A DNA stretch of 64,000 nt, taken from contig NZ_JBHRUG010000017.1 of assembly GCF_042646605.1 (NCBI RefSeq), forward strand, positions 62,001 to 126,000, in the 5' to 3' direction. The stretch's first letter is position 1. Every line of letters starts with the position of its first letter. The translations under genes and the position numbers were made by a program. The notes beneath the pieces are model-generated. The model ran no database searches, was not told the DNA's origin, and saw only the letters and a program-made list of their open reading frames with translations. This DNA is from Litchfieldella rifensis. Its GTDB lineage: Bacteria; Pseudomonadota; Gammaproteobacteria; Pseudomonadales; Halomonadaceae. Shown here piece after piece: positions 24,999 to 34,157 of this stretch.

Positions 24999-26993
24999 TC
25001 AGCCGTGCCCGAGTTCGTCCAGATCGCCACGATATTCCAGCGGCGCCCACAGTCCGCCCTGCAGGATATCGCAGCCCTTATGGCGTAGATGGATGGCCTG
25101 CTCGCGCGTTTCCACACCGTTGGCGACGACCTGGAGGCCGAGCTCATGGGCCATGATGATGATGCTGCGCACGATCGCCCGGCAGTGCAGGTGGTCGACG
25201 ATCCCATCGATCAGCGACGTGTCGATCTTGATGGTGTCGACCGGAAAGCGGTGCAGCTGTGTCAGCACCGAGCGGCCACTGCCGAATTCGTCGATAGCCA
25301 CTCTCACGCCCAGTGCCTTGAAGCCGCGCAGGATGGTACTGGCTCGCTGTGGGTCGCTCATCAGCACGCTTTCGGTCAGTTCGATCTCCAGCATCTTGCC
25401 TGGCAGGCCACTGTTGATGAGGGCCTCCCCCACCTTCTCGACGAGATCGTCACGCAGTAGCTGGGTGGTCGAGATGTTGAGATTCATCTTCAATCCGACC
25501 CCCGAATCCAGCCAGTCTCGTCCTTGGCGGCAGACCATATCCAGCACCCATTGGCCGATGGAGGCGGTCAGGCCGGCTTCCTCGGCGGCGTGCACGAGCT
25601 GTTGCGACCCCATGAGACCGAATCGTGGCGAGTTCCAGCGCGGAAGCGCTTCCACTGCCATCACCTGACTGGAGCGTGCGCAGATCAGCGGTTGATAGAC
25701 GAGCTCGAGCTCACCGCGTGGGATGGCTTCGCGCAGTGCGCCGCGAAGGACAACACGGTCAGGCTCGCTGCGCTGCAGTTCGGGCGTGAAAAGATGATAT
25801 TGGCGACATCCGTGGCGCTGGGCTTGTCGCAGCGCCAGGCCGGCGTTACGGATCAGTTCGTGGACCGTGCGGCCGTGGTCGGGGAACAGGCTGACCCCAA
25901 TGCTGCAGCTGGCGAATACTTTGTGGTCCGCCAGTTCTACCGGCTCGCTGGTCCAATCGAGCAGTCGTTCGACAATCGACTGTATATCCGCCTCTTTCTC
26001 GAGGTGTGGCAGTACCACCAGCATTTCGTCACTGCCGAGTCGGCTGACGACTTGGCCCTGACCCAGGCAGCGCTTGATGCGTTGTGCGGTCCGGTGCAGG
26101 AAGTAGTCGCCGATGTCGAGGCCAAGCGAATCATTGATCGACTGTAACCGGTCGATATCGATATGCAGCACCGCGATCTTGGTGTCGCTATCCGCTTCCC
26201 TTGCGATGAGCTCTGCCAGGTAGTTCTGGGCGCGCTGTCTATTCGGCAGTCCGGTCAGCTCATCATGGCTGGCATGGCTGGCTAGTCCCATCAGCATGTC
26301 GTGACAAAGCTGTTGAGCTGCACTGAGGGCAGTTTCGGCACGGGCACGGGACTCGGTTTCATGCCGCAGCACTTGGGCTTGCTGCTGGAGTCGAGTGACT
26401 TCACGCAGCCGTTGCTGCGGCGACAGGCGGTAATAGTTCTCGGCCGGCAGCACATGGGTGTGATGATCGCAGATGGCGTCGAAGGCGTGATGGTCACCGG
26501 CTCGACGGAAGTGCGTCATGGCATAGCTGCACAACAGGGTGATCGGCAAGCGCCGACAGACATTGTGCCAGAGTCCTTCCAGGTGCACCGCGGCGTCGGG
26601 ATTTCCCCCTTCACACAGCAGATTGACCAACTCCCCAAAGGCGCGGACAGGGTGTCGCTGGTATCTTGGTGCCGGGGCTTGGATAGCCTCGACAATGTGC
26701 CTTTCGAACAATGTCTCGTCGGGCAAGCCATCATGCATGATGGCCTCGAGCGAGGTGTGGGCATCGAGAACCGTGAGCTGGCCGCTGGCGGTGGCCGCTT
26801 GAACATTCATGCCTTTGGCCTCGAGCCGTTGGATGACGGCAGCGAGGCGGGAGGCGGTCAGTACGACGAAAAGCCGTTCGTCCAGCAAGGCGCCGGCATG
26901 AAGATAGTCGGCTATCGCATCGGCCAGAAAGTCATCGTCTTCGTAGAACTGAACGATGTGATCGTGAGTTTGGCATGGGGCTGCTACTTGCAT
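24999..26993 (-). CDS. MEDS-GGDEF-EAL protein with degenerate active sites
   Basis: The protein has 664 residues in three domains. About 10-190 is a MEDS sensory domain (HIVQFYEDDDFLADAIADYL), about 250-410 GGDEF-like and about 415-660 EAL-like. The GGDEF signature reads GSDEM. In the EAL domain the first Glu (EALPRW), the NLNIS Asn, ELTES and KID are kept. However, the usual Asp-Asp pair is Asp-Glu (IDEFGSG), the AEGVE glutamate is Asn (ANGVET) and QGYLF reads QGGLW. It is therefore probably a c-di-GMP-related regulator without normal catalysis. A TATAAT lies on the minus strand at 27036-27031. Start ATG follows AAGGA. Confidence 0.9.
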   Translation of the reverse strand: MQVAAPCQTHDHIVQFYEDDDFLADAIADYLHAGALLDERLFVVLTASRLAAVIQRLEAKGMNVQAATASGQLTVLDAHTSLEAIMHDGLPDETLFERHIVEAIQAPAPRYQRHPVRAFGELVNLLCEGGNPDAAVHLEGLWHNVCRRLPITLLCSYAMTHFRRAGDHHAFDAICDHHTHVLPAENYYRLSPQQRLREVTRLQQQAQVLRHETESRARAETALSAAQQLCHDMLMGLASHASHDELTGLPNRQRAQNYLAELIAREADSDTKIAVLHIDIDRLQSINDSLGLDIGDYFLHRTAQRIKRCLGQGQVVSRLGSDEMLVVLPHLEKEADIQSIVERLLDWTSEPVELADHKVFASCSIGVSLFPDHGRTVHELIRNAGLALRQAQRHGCRQYHLFTPELQRSEPDRVVLRGALREAIPRGELELVYQPLICARSSQVMAVEALPRWNSPRFGLMGSQQLVHAAEEAGLTASIGQWVLDMVCRQGRDWLDSGVGLKMNLNISTTQLLRDDLVEKVGEALINSGLPGKMLEIELTESVLMSDPQRASTILRGFKALGVRVAIDEFGSGRSVLTQLHRFPVDTIKIDTSLIDGIVDHLHCRAIVRSIIIMAHELGLQVVANGVETREQAIHLRHKGCDILQGGLWAPLEYRGDLDELGHG

Positions 26994-27286
26994 GTTTTAT
27001 CCTTCTACATGTAAGCATTTCTTGTCGTATATTATATATAACCAGCCACTCTGTATTAGTGATTCTTGATGTAAACTGGAACTGGCCTTGCGTGGCAGGA
27101 AAATTCCTACCCCGGGGTCTTGTCTTTATCACGCACCCGGGGGGCTGTCAAAAGGGTTTTTGGGGATGATATGCAGCCCCTGCTGATGCTGGTTCAGGAT
27201 TTACTCCGAAGTTTCCTGAGGTTGGCGGCACGTTTACGGCTGTTCTCCATCGCGTGGGCAACGAAAGTGTGGACGAACTCATGCGA
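26994..27286. other. Intergenic stretch before the MEDS-GGDEF-EAL gene
   Basis: No gene is visible in these 293 bases. The part next to the 26993 start is AT-rich and carries a TATAAT (minus strand, 27036-27031) that may be its -10. A poly-purine/GC mix (27100-27180) with CCCCGGGG-like blocks follows. Confidence 0.5.
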
Positions 27287-28309
27287 CTAGCAGTTGCAAA
27301 GCCGTCGCCTGGCCTCGCTGAGGGCCACCTCATGCTGAGAGGGCAGCGGTGCCTGGGGATCGAGCAGCCAGCTGGCGATATCGGCGTGGGTCTGGGCGCG
27401 ACCGGTATAGCGATCCAGCATATGATAGCCGGCGGGGTATATCGCCATGCGCCAGGGCGTGGCCTCGGAATCGGGGAGACGCTCGAGCATGTCGCAGATC
27501 GCTTCGGGGGGGATGATCTGGTCTTCCTCGCCGTACATGATCAGGAGGGGACCGGTGAGCCGTGGCGCAGCTTTCAGGGCATCATCCATCATCCTTGAGA
27601 CGCCATACAACGTGTCGACACGGGCGCTGCGCAGGATCAACGGGTCCTTGGCCAAGAGCTGCTTGATCTCGGGGTCGTCGGTCGGCTCGATACCCAGGCG
27701 TCGGGTCATGCGAGCCGAGAAGGTAGTGGAGGGAAACAGGCGTACCCCCAGCCACAGTCCCAGACGCTGATACCAGGGCATGGCGCTCTGGCCCCAGACG
27801 GCGGGGGAGATCAGGACGCTGCCGTCCACCGGTGGCGAGTCATTGCCGCTCAGGGCAAGCATGACCACGGCGGCTCCCATGCTATTGCCGACGAGATACA
27901 GCGGGGTACGGGGGTAGCGCTTACGGAGTAGACGGGAGATCGTCTTGACATCCTCGGCCAGGCGCTCCTGGCCCGGCCACAGGCGGCGCTGTGCCGTGGT
28001 GCCGAAGCCGCGCTGGTCGTGAGCGTAGACGCTGATGCCTCGTTCGGTGAGCGACTCGGCGAGGATCTCGAAGCTGCCGCCGTGATCGTTGAAGCCGTGT
28101 ACGGCCAGTACCACGGCCTGAGGCGACGTCTTGGCCGGCCAATGCCTTAGGGGTAAGCGATAGCCATCGCGGGCGATGATCGCGAAGTCTTTCAGCTCGG
28201 GATCCTGATGACCAGGCCCCGGCGATTGTGTAATGACACGGCTGGCACAGCCAACAAGGGTGATGGTCAGCAGCAGCGTCAACGCGAGCGCGATGGGTAA
28301 ACGGTCCAT
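27287..28309 (-). CDS. Lipoprotein serine hydrolase (monoacylglycerol lipase-like)
   Basis: This 340-residue alpha/beta hydrolase of the serine aminopeptidase (Hydrolase_4) group has a signal peptide and lipobox LVG-C (Cys21), so it is likely anchored in the outer membrane. Visible are the oxyanion region AVHGFNDHGGSF, nucleophile Ser143 in GNSMG, the acid Asp in YGEEDQIIP and His in AGYHML. Substrates may be monoacylglycerols or other esters. The gene overlaps nothing and lies 27 bases downstream of the HTH gene (28337) on the same strand. The 293 bases between it and the next gene (26994-27286) hold no gene I can see. Confidence 0.85.
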   Translation of the reverse strand: MDRLPIALALTLLLTITLVGCASRVITQSPGPGHQDPELKDFAIIARDGYRLPLRHWPAKTSPQAVVLAVHGFNDHGGSFEILAESLTERGISVYAHDQRGFGTTAQRRLWPGQERLAEDVKTISRLLRKRYPRTPLYLVGNSMGAAVVMLALSGNDSPPVDGSVLISPAVWGQSAMPWYQRLGLWLGVRLFPSTTFSARMTRRLGIEPTDDPEIKQLLAKDPLILRSARVDTLYGVSRMMDDALKAAPRLTGPLLIMYGEEDQIIPPEAICDMLERLPDSEATPWRMAIYPAGYHMLDRYTGRAQTHADIASWLLDPQAPLPSQHEVALSEARRRLCNC

Positions 28310-28336
28310 GCCGCGAGCATAGCGAATCCCGAATGT

Positions 28337-28639
28337 TCAGGGATAGCCCAGCACTGCCTTGATATGTGTCAGGTGGTGGGCGATCCAGCGCCGGTTGATG
28401 GCTCCCCAGTCTCGGATCACGTAGCGACCGATGTTGTGTCGCTCACCTTCGATGTTCTCGAACGCGCAGACGATATCCAGTTCGGCCAGGGAGTTGATGG
28501 TGTCCTGGGCGGTACGCCGGGGCATGCCGGTGACCTCGATCAACGCGGGTACGCTGGTGGCCACCCCGCTATCGATCAGGTACGCCACATAGAGTCGACG
28601 ATAGAAACTGGATTTGGTCTTGCTGATCGTGCTGGCCAT
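28337..28639 (-). CDS. Small winged-helix DNA-binding protein
   Basis: This 100-residue protein has a winged HTH (about 20-75): VPALIEVTGMPRRTAQDTINSLAELDIVCAF, then a wing with ERHNIGRYVI. It looks like the HTH_43 family found in pseudomonads and relatives, function unknown. It ends 27 bases before the lipoprotein hydrolase gene and begins 33 bases after the radical SAM gene, so all three minus-strand genes could share the LexA-boxed promoter at 29765. Confidence 0.75.
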   Translation of the reverse strand: MASTISKTKSSFYRRLYVAYLIDSGVATSVPALIEVTGMPRRTAQDTINSLAELDIVCAFENIEGERHNIGRYVIRDWGAINRRWIAHHLTHIKAVLGYP

Positions 28640-28672
28640 CGTCGCGTTTCCCTGGAGCGTGTCGATGCCATC

Positions 28673-29746
28673 TTAGCCGAACAGATCGCCTTGGGCATGC
28701 GGTGGGCGAAAGGACTCGCAGTCCAGCCCCAGTTCGGTGCGTTCGTTCAACCCCAGACGCCGGCTGGCCTTGCGGAAGCGCTGCGCCAATAGCTCGGCGA
28801 AGACGCCTTCGCCGCTCATGCGCTTGCCAAAGCGCGAGTCATAGGTCTCTCCTCCCCGGCATTGGCGCATCAGGCTCATGACCTTGGTGGCACGCTCGGG
28901 GTAGTGGGTGGTCAGCCAATCCTCGAACAGTGGCGCGACCTCTCGTGGCAGGCGCAACAGCATCCAGCTGGCGGTACGCGCACCGGCACGACTTGCGGCT
29001 TCCAGCAAACGTTCCAGTTCATGATCGGTGAGTCCGGGAATCACCGGCGAGATCAGGCTGCCTACCGGCACCCCGGCGGTATTGAGTTCACTCATCACGC
29101 GCAGGCGTGCCTTGGGAGAGGCCGTGCGTGGTTCCAGGGTACGCTTCAGGTTGTCGTCGAGACTGGTGAGGCTGACGAAGACCCGGACCAGGCGGTGTTC
29201 GGCCAACTCGGAGAGGATATCGAGATCGCGCAGTATCAGGGCGCTCTTGGTCACCAGGGTGACCGGATGGCGGCACTCCAGCAGCAATTCGAGCACGGCC
29301 CTGGTCGTACGGCGTTCTGCCTCGATAGGCTGGTAGCAGTCGGTATTGCCCGACAGGCTGATGGGGCGACACACATAGCCGGGTTTGCAGAATTCCTCGC
29401 GCAGACGCTCTACCAGTCCGGTGCGGGCGATCAGCCTGGTTTCGAAGTCGAGTCCCGGGGAAAGGTCCCAGTAAGCGTGGCTGGGGCGGGCATAACAGTA
29501 GATGCAGCCGTGCTCGCAGCCACGATAGGGATTCAGCGATCGATCGAAGGGCAGGTCCGGTGAGCGATTCCATGACAGGGCGCTCTTGGTCGGTTCGTCG
29601 CGTACCTGGGTAGCGATACGCGGCGATGCCTCTTCCTGCCACCAGCCATCATCGATGGCTTCGCTGTGGGTGGGGGCAAAGCGATTAGGAGGATCATAGG
29701 TGGCGCCGCGCCCCTTGCGCAGCGTGGAAGGGTGTTGAATGGCCAT
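28673..29746 (-). CDS. PA0069-family radical SAM protein
   Basis: This 357-residue radical SAM protein has the cluster motif CEHGCIYCYAR (CX3CX2C) in RSLNPYRGCEHGCIYCYA, followed by SLSGNTDCYQPIE and LVTKSALILRDLDIL. This is the SPL-related subgroup named after P. aeruginosa PA0069. The reaction is not established; resemblance to spore photoproduct lyase-type proteins and SOS control point to DNA damage. I start it at ATG 29746 because the upstream open frame crosses a perfect LexA box. From memory PA0069 is itself in the LexA regulon, so the context agrees. Confidence 0.9.
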   Translation of the reverse strand: MAIQHPSTLRKGRGATYDPPNRFAPTHSEAIDDGWWQEEASPRIATQVRDEPTKSALSWNRSPDLPFDRSLNPYRGCEHGCIYCYARPSHAYWDLSPGLDFETRLIARTGLVERLREEFCKPGYVCRPISLSGNTDCYQPIEAERRTTRAVLELLLECRHPVTLVTKSALILRDLDILSELAEHRLVRVFVSLTSLDDNLKRTLEPRTASPKARLRVMSELNTAGVPVGSLISPVIPGLTDHELERLLEAASRAGARTASWMLLRLPREVAPLFEDWLTTHYPERATKVMSLMRQCRGGETYDSRFGKRMSGEGVFAELLAQRFRKASRRLGLNERTELGLDCESFRPPHAQGDLFG

Positions 29747-29764
29747 GTGTGCAACGCCTCTTTG

Positions 29765-29780
29765 CTGTATATAAATACAG
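29765..29780 (-). promoter_or_regulatory. LexA (SOS) box
   Basis: CTGTATATAAATACAG matches the gammaproteobacterial LexA consensus CTGT-N8-ACAG exactly, with the favoured AT-rich core. It sits 19 bases upstream of the radical SAM start codon (29746) on the minus strand, close enough to cover the promoter or transcript start. Confidence 0.88.
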
Positions 29781-29870
29781 TATAGAGGCGTTGCCGGGGG
29801 CTGCAAGCCAGCTCCCGGCGTGTCACTGGTCCCGATTCGGCCCATCGAATGATCGTCGAGCTGGCGGCGT

Positions 29871-30335
29871 TCAGTAATCCTCGAGCCGCTGCATATCGCG
29901 GGCGATGCGGCGCACCTCGCCTTCGTGACCGGCGGCCAGGGCAATGAAAAAGTCGCGTTCCGCTTCGATGCTGGCGCAATCGGCGCGGTGCGCATAAAGG
30001 TCCTGCAAGGTCTTGTGGGTGGTCAGAGCGGTGGCCAGCACGTCCTGGACGCTAGTGCAATCCATGCAGCGCGCCAAACGTTCGAGTACCGGCGGATGCG
30101 GGAAATCGTTCGGATCGTCGAACCAGGTGTTCAGCACGCTGTTGTGGTTGGTGCTGTCGCCGAAATACTCTTCCAGGCCAGCCTGCATCTTTCGTTCGCG
30201 CGCGGCCAGGTAGTCCAGTGCCATGCGTACCCGGTCGCTGACGTCGCCAGCGGACAACTCGTCATACTGCTCGGCGAGGCGGGAATGATACTCCACTACC
30301 CAATGCACGAGTTCCTTGACCTGATGAAAGCGCAT
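29871..30335 (-). CDS. Helical protein, possibly ferritin-like
   Basis: This 154-residue, almost entirely helical protein is rich in Glu and His at helix-like spacing (HQVKELVHWVVEYHSRL, THKTLQDLYAHRA, GHEGEVRRI). This would suit a four-helix bundle of the ferritin/rubrerythrin sort, but I cannot assign metal ligands. Two cysteines occur in RCMDCTS. The start follows AAGGAGG at ideal spacing. It stands alone between the SOS promoter region and the divergent cobT operon. Function unknown. Confidence 0.72.
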   Translation of the reverse strand: MRFHQVKELVHWVVEYHSRLAEQYDELSAGDVSDRVRMALDYLAARERKMQAGLEEYFGDSTNHNSVLNTWFDDPNDFPHPPVLERLARCMDCTSVQDVLATALTTHKTLQDLYAHRADCASIEAERDFFIALAAGHEGEVRRIARDMQRLEDY

Positions 30336-30462
30336 CGCGAGATCCTCCTTGGATACCCTTTCTATCATCCTAGCCGAGTCCCATGGAGACGACTTGATCT
30401 GTATCACTCTCTGGATGAGGATGAGCGCTCGCTAATGCCCCATGACCCTGCCAGGAGCGGCC

Positions 30463-31530
30463 GTGTTGAAGACCACCATTGCAAGGATCGCGATTCGCGA
30501 TCGGGACCTTGGCCAGCAGGCCAGGGCACACCTCGACAACCTCACCAAGCCACCCGGTAGCCTGGGACAACTCGAAAGGTTGGCCATCGAATTGGTGGAG
30601 ATGACCGGCCAGGCCTTCCCCGCGGTCGTGCCCCCTGCGGTGCTGGTCTTCGCCGCCGATCATGGCGTGGCTGCCGAGGGCGTCTCGGCCTTCCCCCAGG
30701 CGGTCACGGCACAGATGGTCGCCAACTTCGTGGGCGGAGGAGCGGCCATCAACGTCTTCGCTCGGCAGATAGGCGCCCAGTTGGAGATCATCGATGTCGG
30801 CGTGGCCAGCGAGTTCCCGGGCGGGAACATCGAGCGTGGCGTCGTGCATGAAAAGGTGCGCCCGGGCACGGCCAATTTCGTCGACGTCGATGCCATGAGC
30901 CGTGACGAGGCCGAGCGGGCCATCGACGTGGGCATTCGCGCGGCGAACCGAGCCCTCGATGCCGGCTGCAACTGCCTGATCGTTGGCGAGATGGGCATCG
31001 CCAATACCACCGCCAGCAGTGCGGTACTGGCAGTGTTGACGGGAGAGGAGCCGGCACGGGTGGTCGGCCAGGGTACCGGCATTCCGCAGGCACTTTTGCC
31101 CCACAAGCAGACGGTGATCGAGCGGGCCATCGCCGCCCGTCGGCCGGATCGGAGCGACCCTGTGGAGGTGCTGGCCAAGGTCGGTGGGCTGGAGATTGGT
31201 GCCATGGCCGGGGCCTACCTGGGCGCCGCGGCGCGCCGTACGCCGGTGATCGTCGATGGTTTCATCGCCACGGTGGCGGCCCTGCTGGCGTGCCGGCTGT
31301 GTCCTGGCGCACGCGACTTCATGATCTTCGGACACCGCTCCCAGGAGCCGGGTCACGCTGTCGCCCTGGCGGCGTTGAACGCCGCCCCCTTGTTGGATCT
31401 GGACCTGCGCCTCGGAGAAGGCAGCGGCGCGGCCCTGGCCTTCCCGCTGGTGGCCTCGGCGACTCGTATGCTGGCCGAGATGGCGACGTTCGACTCGGCG
31501 GGAATCGCCGGCAGCGAGAGTCGCGAGTGA
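30463..31530 (+). CDS. cobT: Nicotinate-nucleotide:dimethylbenzimidazole phosphoribosyltransferase CobT
   Basis: CobT makes alpha-ribazole phosphate from nicotinate mononucleotide and dimethylbenzimidazole, activating the lower ligand of cobalamin. The 355-residue protein shows LTKPPGSLGQLE, VFAADHGVAAEGVSAFP, GEMGIANTTASSA, GTGIP and the catalytic-Glu region RLGEGSGAALA. I favour GTG 30463 with AGGAG five bases upstream; ATG 30442 in frame gives seven more residues. The gene opens a run of seven tightly packed cobalamin genes; the roughly 125-base leader is too short for a cobalamin riboswitch. Confidence 0.95.
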   Translation: MLKTTIARIAIRDRDLGQQARAHLDNLTKPPGSLGQLERLAIELVEMTGQAFPAVVPPAVLVFAADHGVAAEGVSAFPQAVTAQMVANFVGGGAAINVFARQIGAQLEIIDVGVASEFPGGNIERGVVHEKVRPGTANFVDVDAMSRDEAERAIDVGIRAANRALDAGCNCLIVGEMGIANTTASSAVLAVLTGEEPARVVGQGTGIPQALLPHKQTVIERAIAARRPDRSDPVEVLAKVGGLEIGAMAGAYLGAAARRTPVIVDGFIATVAALLACRLCPGARDFMIFGHRSQEPGHAVALAALNAAPLLDLDLRLGEGSGAALAFPLVASATRMLAEMATFDSAGIAGSESRE

Positions 31531-32498
31531 GCTTCGAGCCACTGGCGCCGTGGGGGCTGGTATTGCTGGTGACGGCGGTCGTCCTGGACCTGGTGCTCGG
31601 TGACCCACCCGGGATACCGCATCCCGTGGTCGGCATGGGCAAGGTCATCGCCAGGCTGGAGACAGCCTGGAACCGGGGGACGCCAACGGCACGGCGGTGC
31701 CGGGGATTCCTGCTGACCGCCGTGGTGGTACTCGGCGTCTATGGGCTCGCCTGGTCGGTGATCGCGATTCTGTCACGTCTGCACCCCTGGCTTGGCCTGG
31801 TGACCGAACTCTGGTTGCTCACCACGACTCTCGCCACCAAGGGCCTGAGCGATGCCGCCCGGGCTGTTGCCGAGCCCCTGACGAAGGGCGACCTGGCCAT
31901 GGCCAGGCTGCGGCTCTCGATGATCGTCGGCCGCGACACCCACAACCTGGACGAGGCCGAAGTGGCGCGCGGCACGGTGGAAACCGTGGCCGAGAACACG
32001 GTCGATGGCATTACCGCGCCGCTGTTCTGGGCGTTCCTCGGTGGGGCGCCGCTGGCGTTGGCCTACAAGGCGGTCAATACGCTGGACTCGATGGTCGGCT
32101 ATCGAAACTCGCGCTACACCGACTTCGGCTACGGCGCGGCGAAGCTGGATGATCTCGCCAACTGGATTCCGGCACGCTTGACGGCGCTGAGCCTGTGGCT
32201 GGCCGCACTGGCACTGTCCGACACACGCCGCCGCGGTGCCCTGGTCGGCACCTGGCGCGATGCCCCCCGGCATCCCAGCCCAAACGCCGGCTGGCCGGAG
32301 GCGATGATGGCACGGTTGCTCGGGGTGCAACTTGGCGGCACGAATCATTATGCTGGGGTGCCTTCCTGTCGGGCCATTCTCGGCGAACCACGGGAACCGC
32401 TCGGTGCCGGGCATATCGCACGCGCCATCCGCCATATGCATGGTGGTTGGGTGGTGTTCGTTATGCTGTTAGGTGTCGTGGCTCTTGTCCCCAAGTGA
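31527..32498 (+). CDS. cbiB: Adenosylcobinamide-phosphate synthase CbiB
   Basis: CbiB attaches (R)-1-amino-2-propanol (phosphate) to adenosylcobyric acid. This 323-residue integral membrane protein has DLVLGDPPGIPHPVVGMGK, IVGRDTHNLDEAEVARGTVETVAENTVDG (split by residue: GRDT and ETVAENTVDG are the key blocks) and YRNSRYTDFGYGAAKLDD. The GTG start at 31527 overlaps the cobT stop by four bases (GTGA), indicating coupling. It is also called cobD in Pseudomonas nomenclature. Confidence 0.94.
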   Translation: MSFEPLAPWGLVLLVTAVVLDLVLGDPPGIPHPVVGMGKVIARLETAWNRGTPTARRCRGFLLTAVVVLGVYGLAWSVIAILSRLHPWLGLVTELWLLTTTLATKGLSDAARAVAEPLTKGDLAMARLRLSMIVGRDTHNLDEAEVARGTVETVAENTVDGITAPLFWAFLGGAPLALAYKAVNTLDSMVGYRNSRYTDFGYGAAKLDDLANWIPARLTALSLWLAALALSDTRRRGALVGTWRDAPRHPSPNAGWPEAMMARLLGVQLGGTNHYAGVPSCRAILGEPREPLGAGHIARAIRHMHGGWVVFVMLLGVVALVPK

Positions 32499-32532
32499 GG
32501 TCGTACCGCATGCGATGCCGGAGGAGATGGTG

Positions 32533-33618
32533 ATGCAGTGGCCCAGCCATGGTGGTCGTCCTGAACAGCTGCTGGCCCGGTTCGGCTTGGCCGCAGACCG
32601 TGAAATTCTGGACTTCAGTGCCAATATCAACCCGCTCGGCCCGCCGGCCTGGCTCAAGGACAGGCTGATCGCCGGGCTGGACGGGCTGGATGTCTATCCC
32701 GACCCCGGTTACCTCGAGGCGCGTTGCGCCATCGCCGAAGCCGAGAACCTGGACTCGGCGCAGGTACTGCTCACCAACGGCGGGGCGGAGGCGGTCTTTC
32801 TCGCCGCTCGGCTACACGCCGGCCAGACCGCCACCATTGTGCAGCCGACCTTCGTGGAGTACGAACGGGCCTGCCGCCATTATGGTTTGCGGGTGGCGGA
32901 CCTGCCGCTGTCGCCGGATAACAGTTTTTCCCTGGATGAGACGCGTGCCAGCAGGGCCATGGAGGGTAGTGATGTGCTCTTTGTGTGCCGCCCCAACAAT
33001 CCCACCGGTACCCTGATCGAGCGTTCGCTGGTCGAGCGGCTGCTGGAAGCGGGTCGCCGGTTGGACTGTACGCTGGTGGTGGATGAAGCCTTCGTCGATT
33101 TCCTGACCGACCCCGTGGAGCGTCTGACGCCGCTGCTGGCCCGGTATCCCAACCTGATCCTGCTGCGTTCCATGACCAAGCTGTATGCCATCCCCGGGCT
33201 GCGGCTCGGCTACCTGCTCGGCAGCCCCGAGGTGGTGCGTCATGCAGCGGCGTTGCAGATGCCATGGAGCGTCAACAGCCTGGCTGCCGCTCTGGTCGAG
33301 CCCTTGCTGGCGGATAGCGGTTTCGTGGCGCGTACTCACCGCTGGCTGCAGGAAGAGCGACTCCGCTTGCACGAGGCCTTTGCACGCCTCGGTTTCCAGG
33401 TGACGCCCTCGCAAGTCAACTTCCTCCTGCTCCGGGATGCCCGGTGTCCGTCGGCGACCGGGAAACTGTTCGAATTCCTGCTGCATGCCGGCATCCTGGC
33501 GCGGCATACCCATAACTTCCGTGGGCTGGACGGTGCCTGGCTGCGTCTGGCGGTGCGCTCGCGAGAAGACAATGGCCGCCTATTGGCGGCCCTCGGGGAC
33601 TGGAGCCCGGCAGGATGA
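32533..33618 (+). CDS. cobD: L-threonine-O-3-phosphate decarboxylase (CobD, Pseudomonas CobC)
   Basis: This PLP-dependent aminotransferase-fold enzyme makes (R)-1-amino-2-propanol phosphate, used by CbiB. The 361-residue protein has FSANINPLGPP, the substrate-binding CRPNNPTG, VVDEAFVDF and the PLP lysine region RSMTKLYAIPGLRLGYL. Start ATG 32533 is set by GGAGGAG at 32520-32526; earlier ATGs (32515, 32527) lie on or before that site. The last four bases overlap cobU (ATGA). Confidence 0.93.
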   Translation: MQWPSHGGRPEQLLARFGLAADREILDFSANINPLGPPAWLKDRLIAGLDGLDVYPDPGYLEARCAIAEAENLDSAQVLLTNGGAEAVFLAARLHAGQTATIVQPTFVEYERACRHYGLRVADLPLSPDNSFSLDETRASRAMEGSDVLFVCRPNNPTGTLIERSLVERLLEAGRRLDCTLVVDEAFVDFLTDPVERLTPLLARYPNLILLRSMTKLYAIPGLRLGYLLGSPEVVRHAAALQMPWSVNSLAAALVEPLLADSGFVARTHRWLQEERLRLHEAFARLGFQVTPSQVNFLLLRDARCPSATGKLFEFLLHAGILARHTHNFRGLDGAWLRLAVRSREDNGRLLAALGDWSPAG

Positions 33619-34148
33619 TCGCGTTCGTCAGTGGCGGTGCCCGTTCCGGCAAGAGTGGCCAGGCCGAGGCCCTGGCTCGGCGCTGGCATCAGGCCAGAGG
33701 GGGCCGGCTCTACTACCTGGCCACGGCCAAGGCCTCCGATGGTGAAATGGCCAGGCGCATCGCCCGCCACCGAGAGGCTCGCGGGGTGGATTGGACGACC
33801 CTGGAGGAACCGCTGGACCTGATGGCGGCCCTTGACCGAGTGGTTGCAGGCAGTACGCTGCTGCTCGACTGCCTGACGCTGTGGGCCAGCCAGGTGCTCT
33901 ACGCTAGCGGCCTGGAGGAGCGCCAGGGGCTGGCCATGATGGAGGCATTGCTGGAACGGGCCCGGGTTCAGGATATCGCCCTGGTGGTGGTCTCCAACGA
34001 CATCAACGAGGATATCCCTCCGCGCGGTGCCGAGGTGCGGCGCTATCTGCGCTTTCTGCAGCGATTGCACCGGCAGGTTGCCCACGAGGCCGAGATGGTG
34101 ATTCAGGTCGTCGCCGGGATGCCGATCCACTGGAAGCGACACGAGTAG
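33615..34148 (+). CDS. cobU: Adenosylcobinamide kinase/guanylyltransferase CobU (CobP)
   Basis: CobU phosphorylates adenosylcobinamide and then adds GMP to give adenosylcobinamide-GDP. The 177-residue protein has P-loop GGARSGKS (residues 7-14), the guanylylated-His region RIARHREARGVDW (His52), LLLDCLTLW (Walker B) and VVSNDINEDIPP, a variant of the family SNEVGxGIVP. The ATG overlaps the cobD stop. A second, divergent CobU-like gene lies two genes on. Confidence 0.92.
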   Translation: MIAFVSGGARSGKSGQAEALARRWHQARGGRLYYLATAKASDGEMARRIARHREARGVDWTTLEEPLDLMAALDRVVAGSTLLLDCLTLWASQVLYASGLEERQGLAMMEALLERARVQDIALVVVSNDINEDIPPRGAEVRRYLRFLQRLHRQVAHEAEMVIQVVAGMPIHWKRHE

Positions 34149-34157
34149 GGGACACGC

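Noticed and set aside
30336..30462. Second cobalamin riboswitch upstream of cobT
   Set aside because: The gap is too short and lacks the GCCCCCGC, GCCACTG and GGAGACC blocks.
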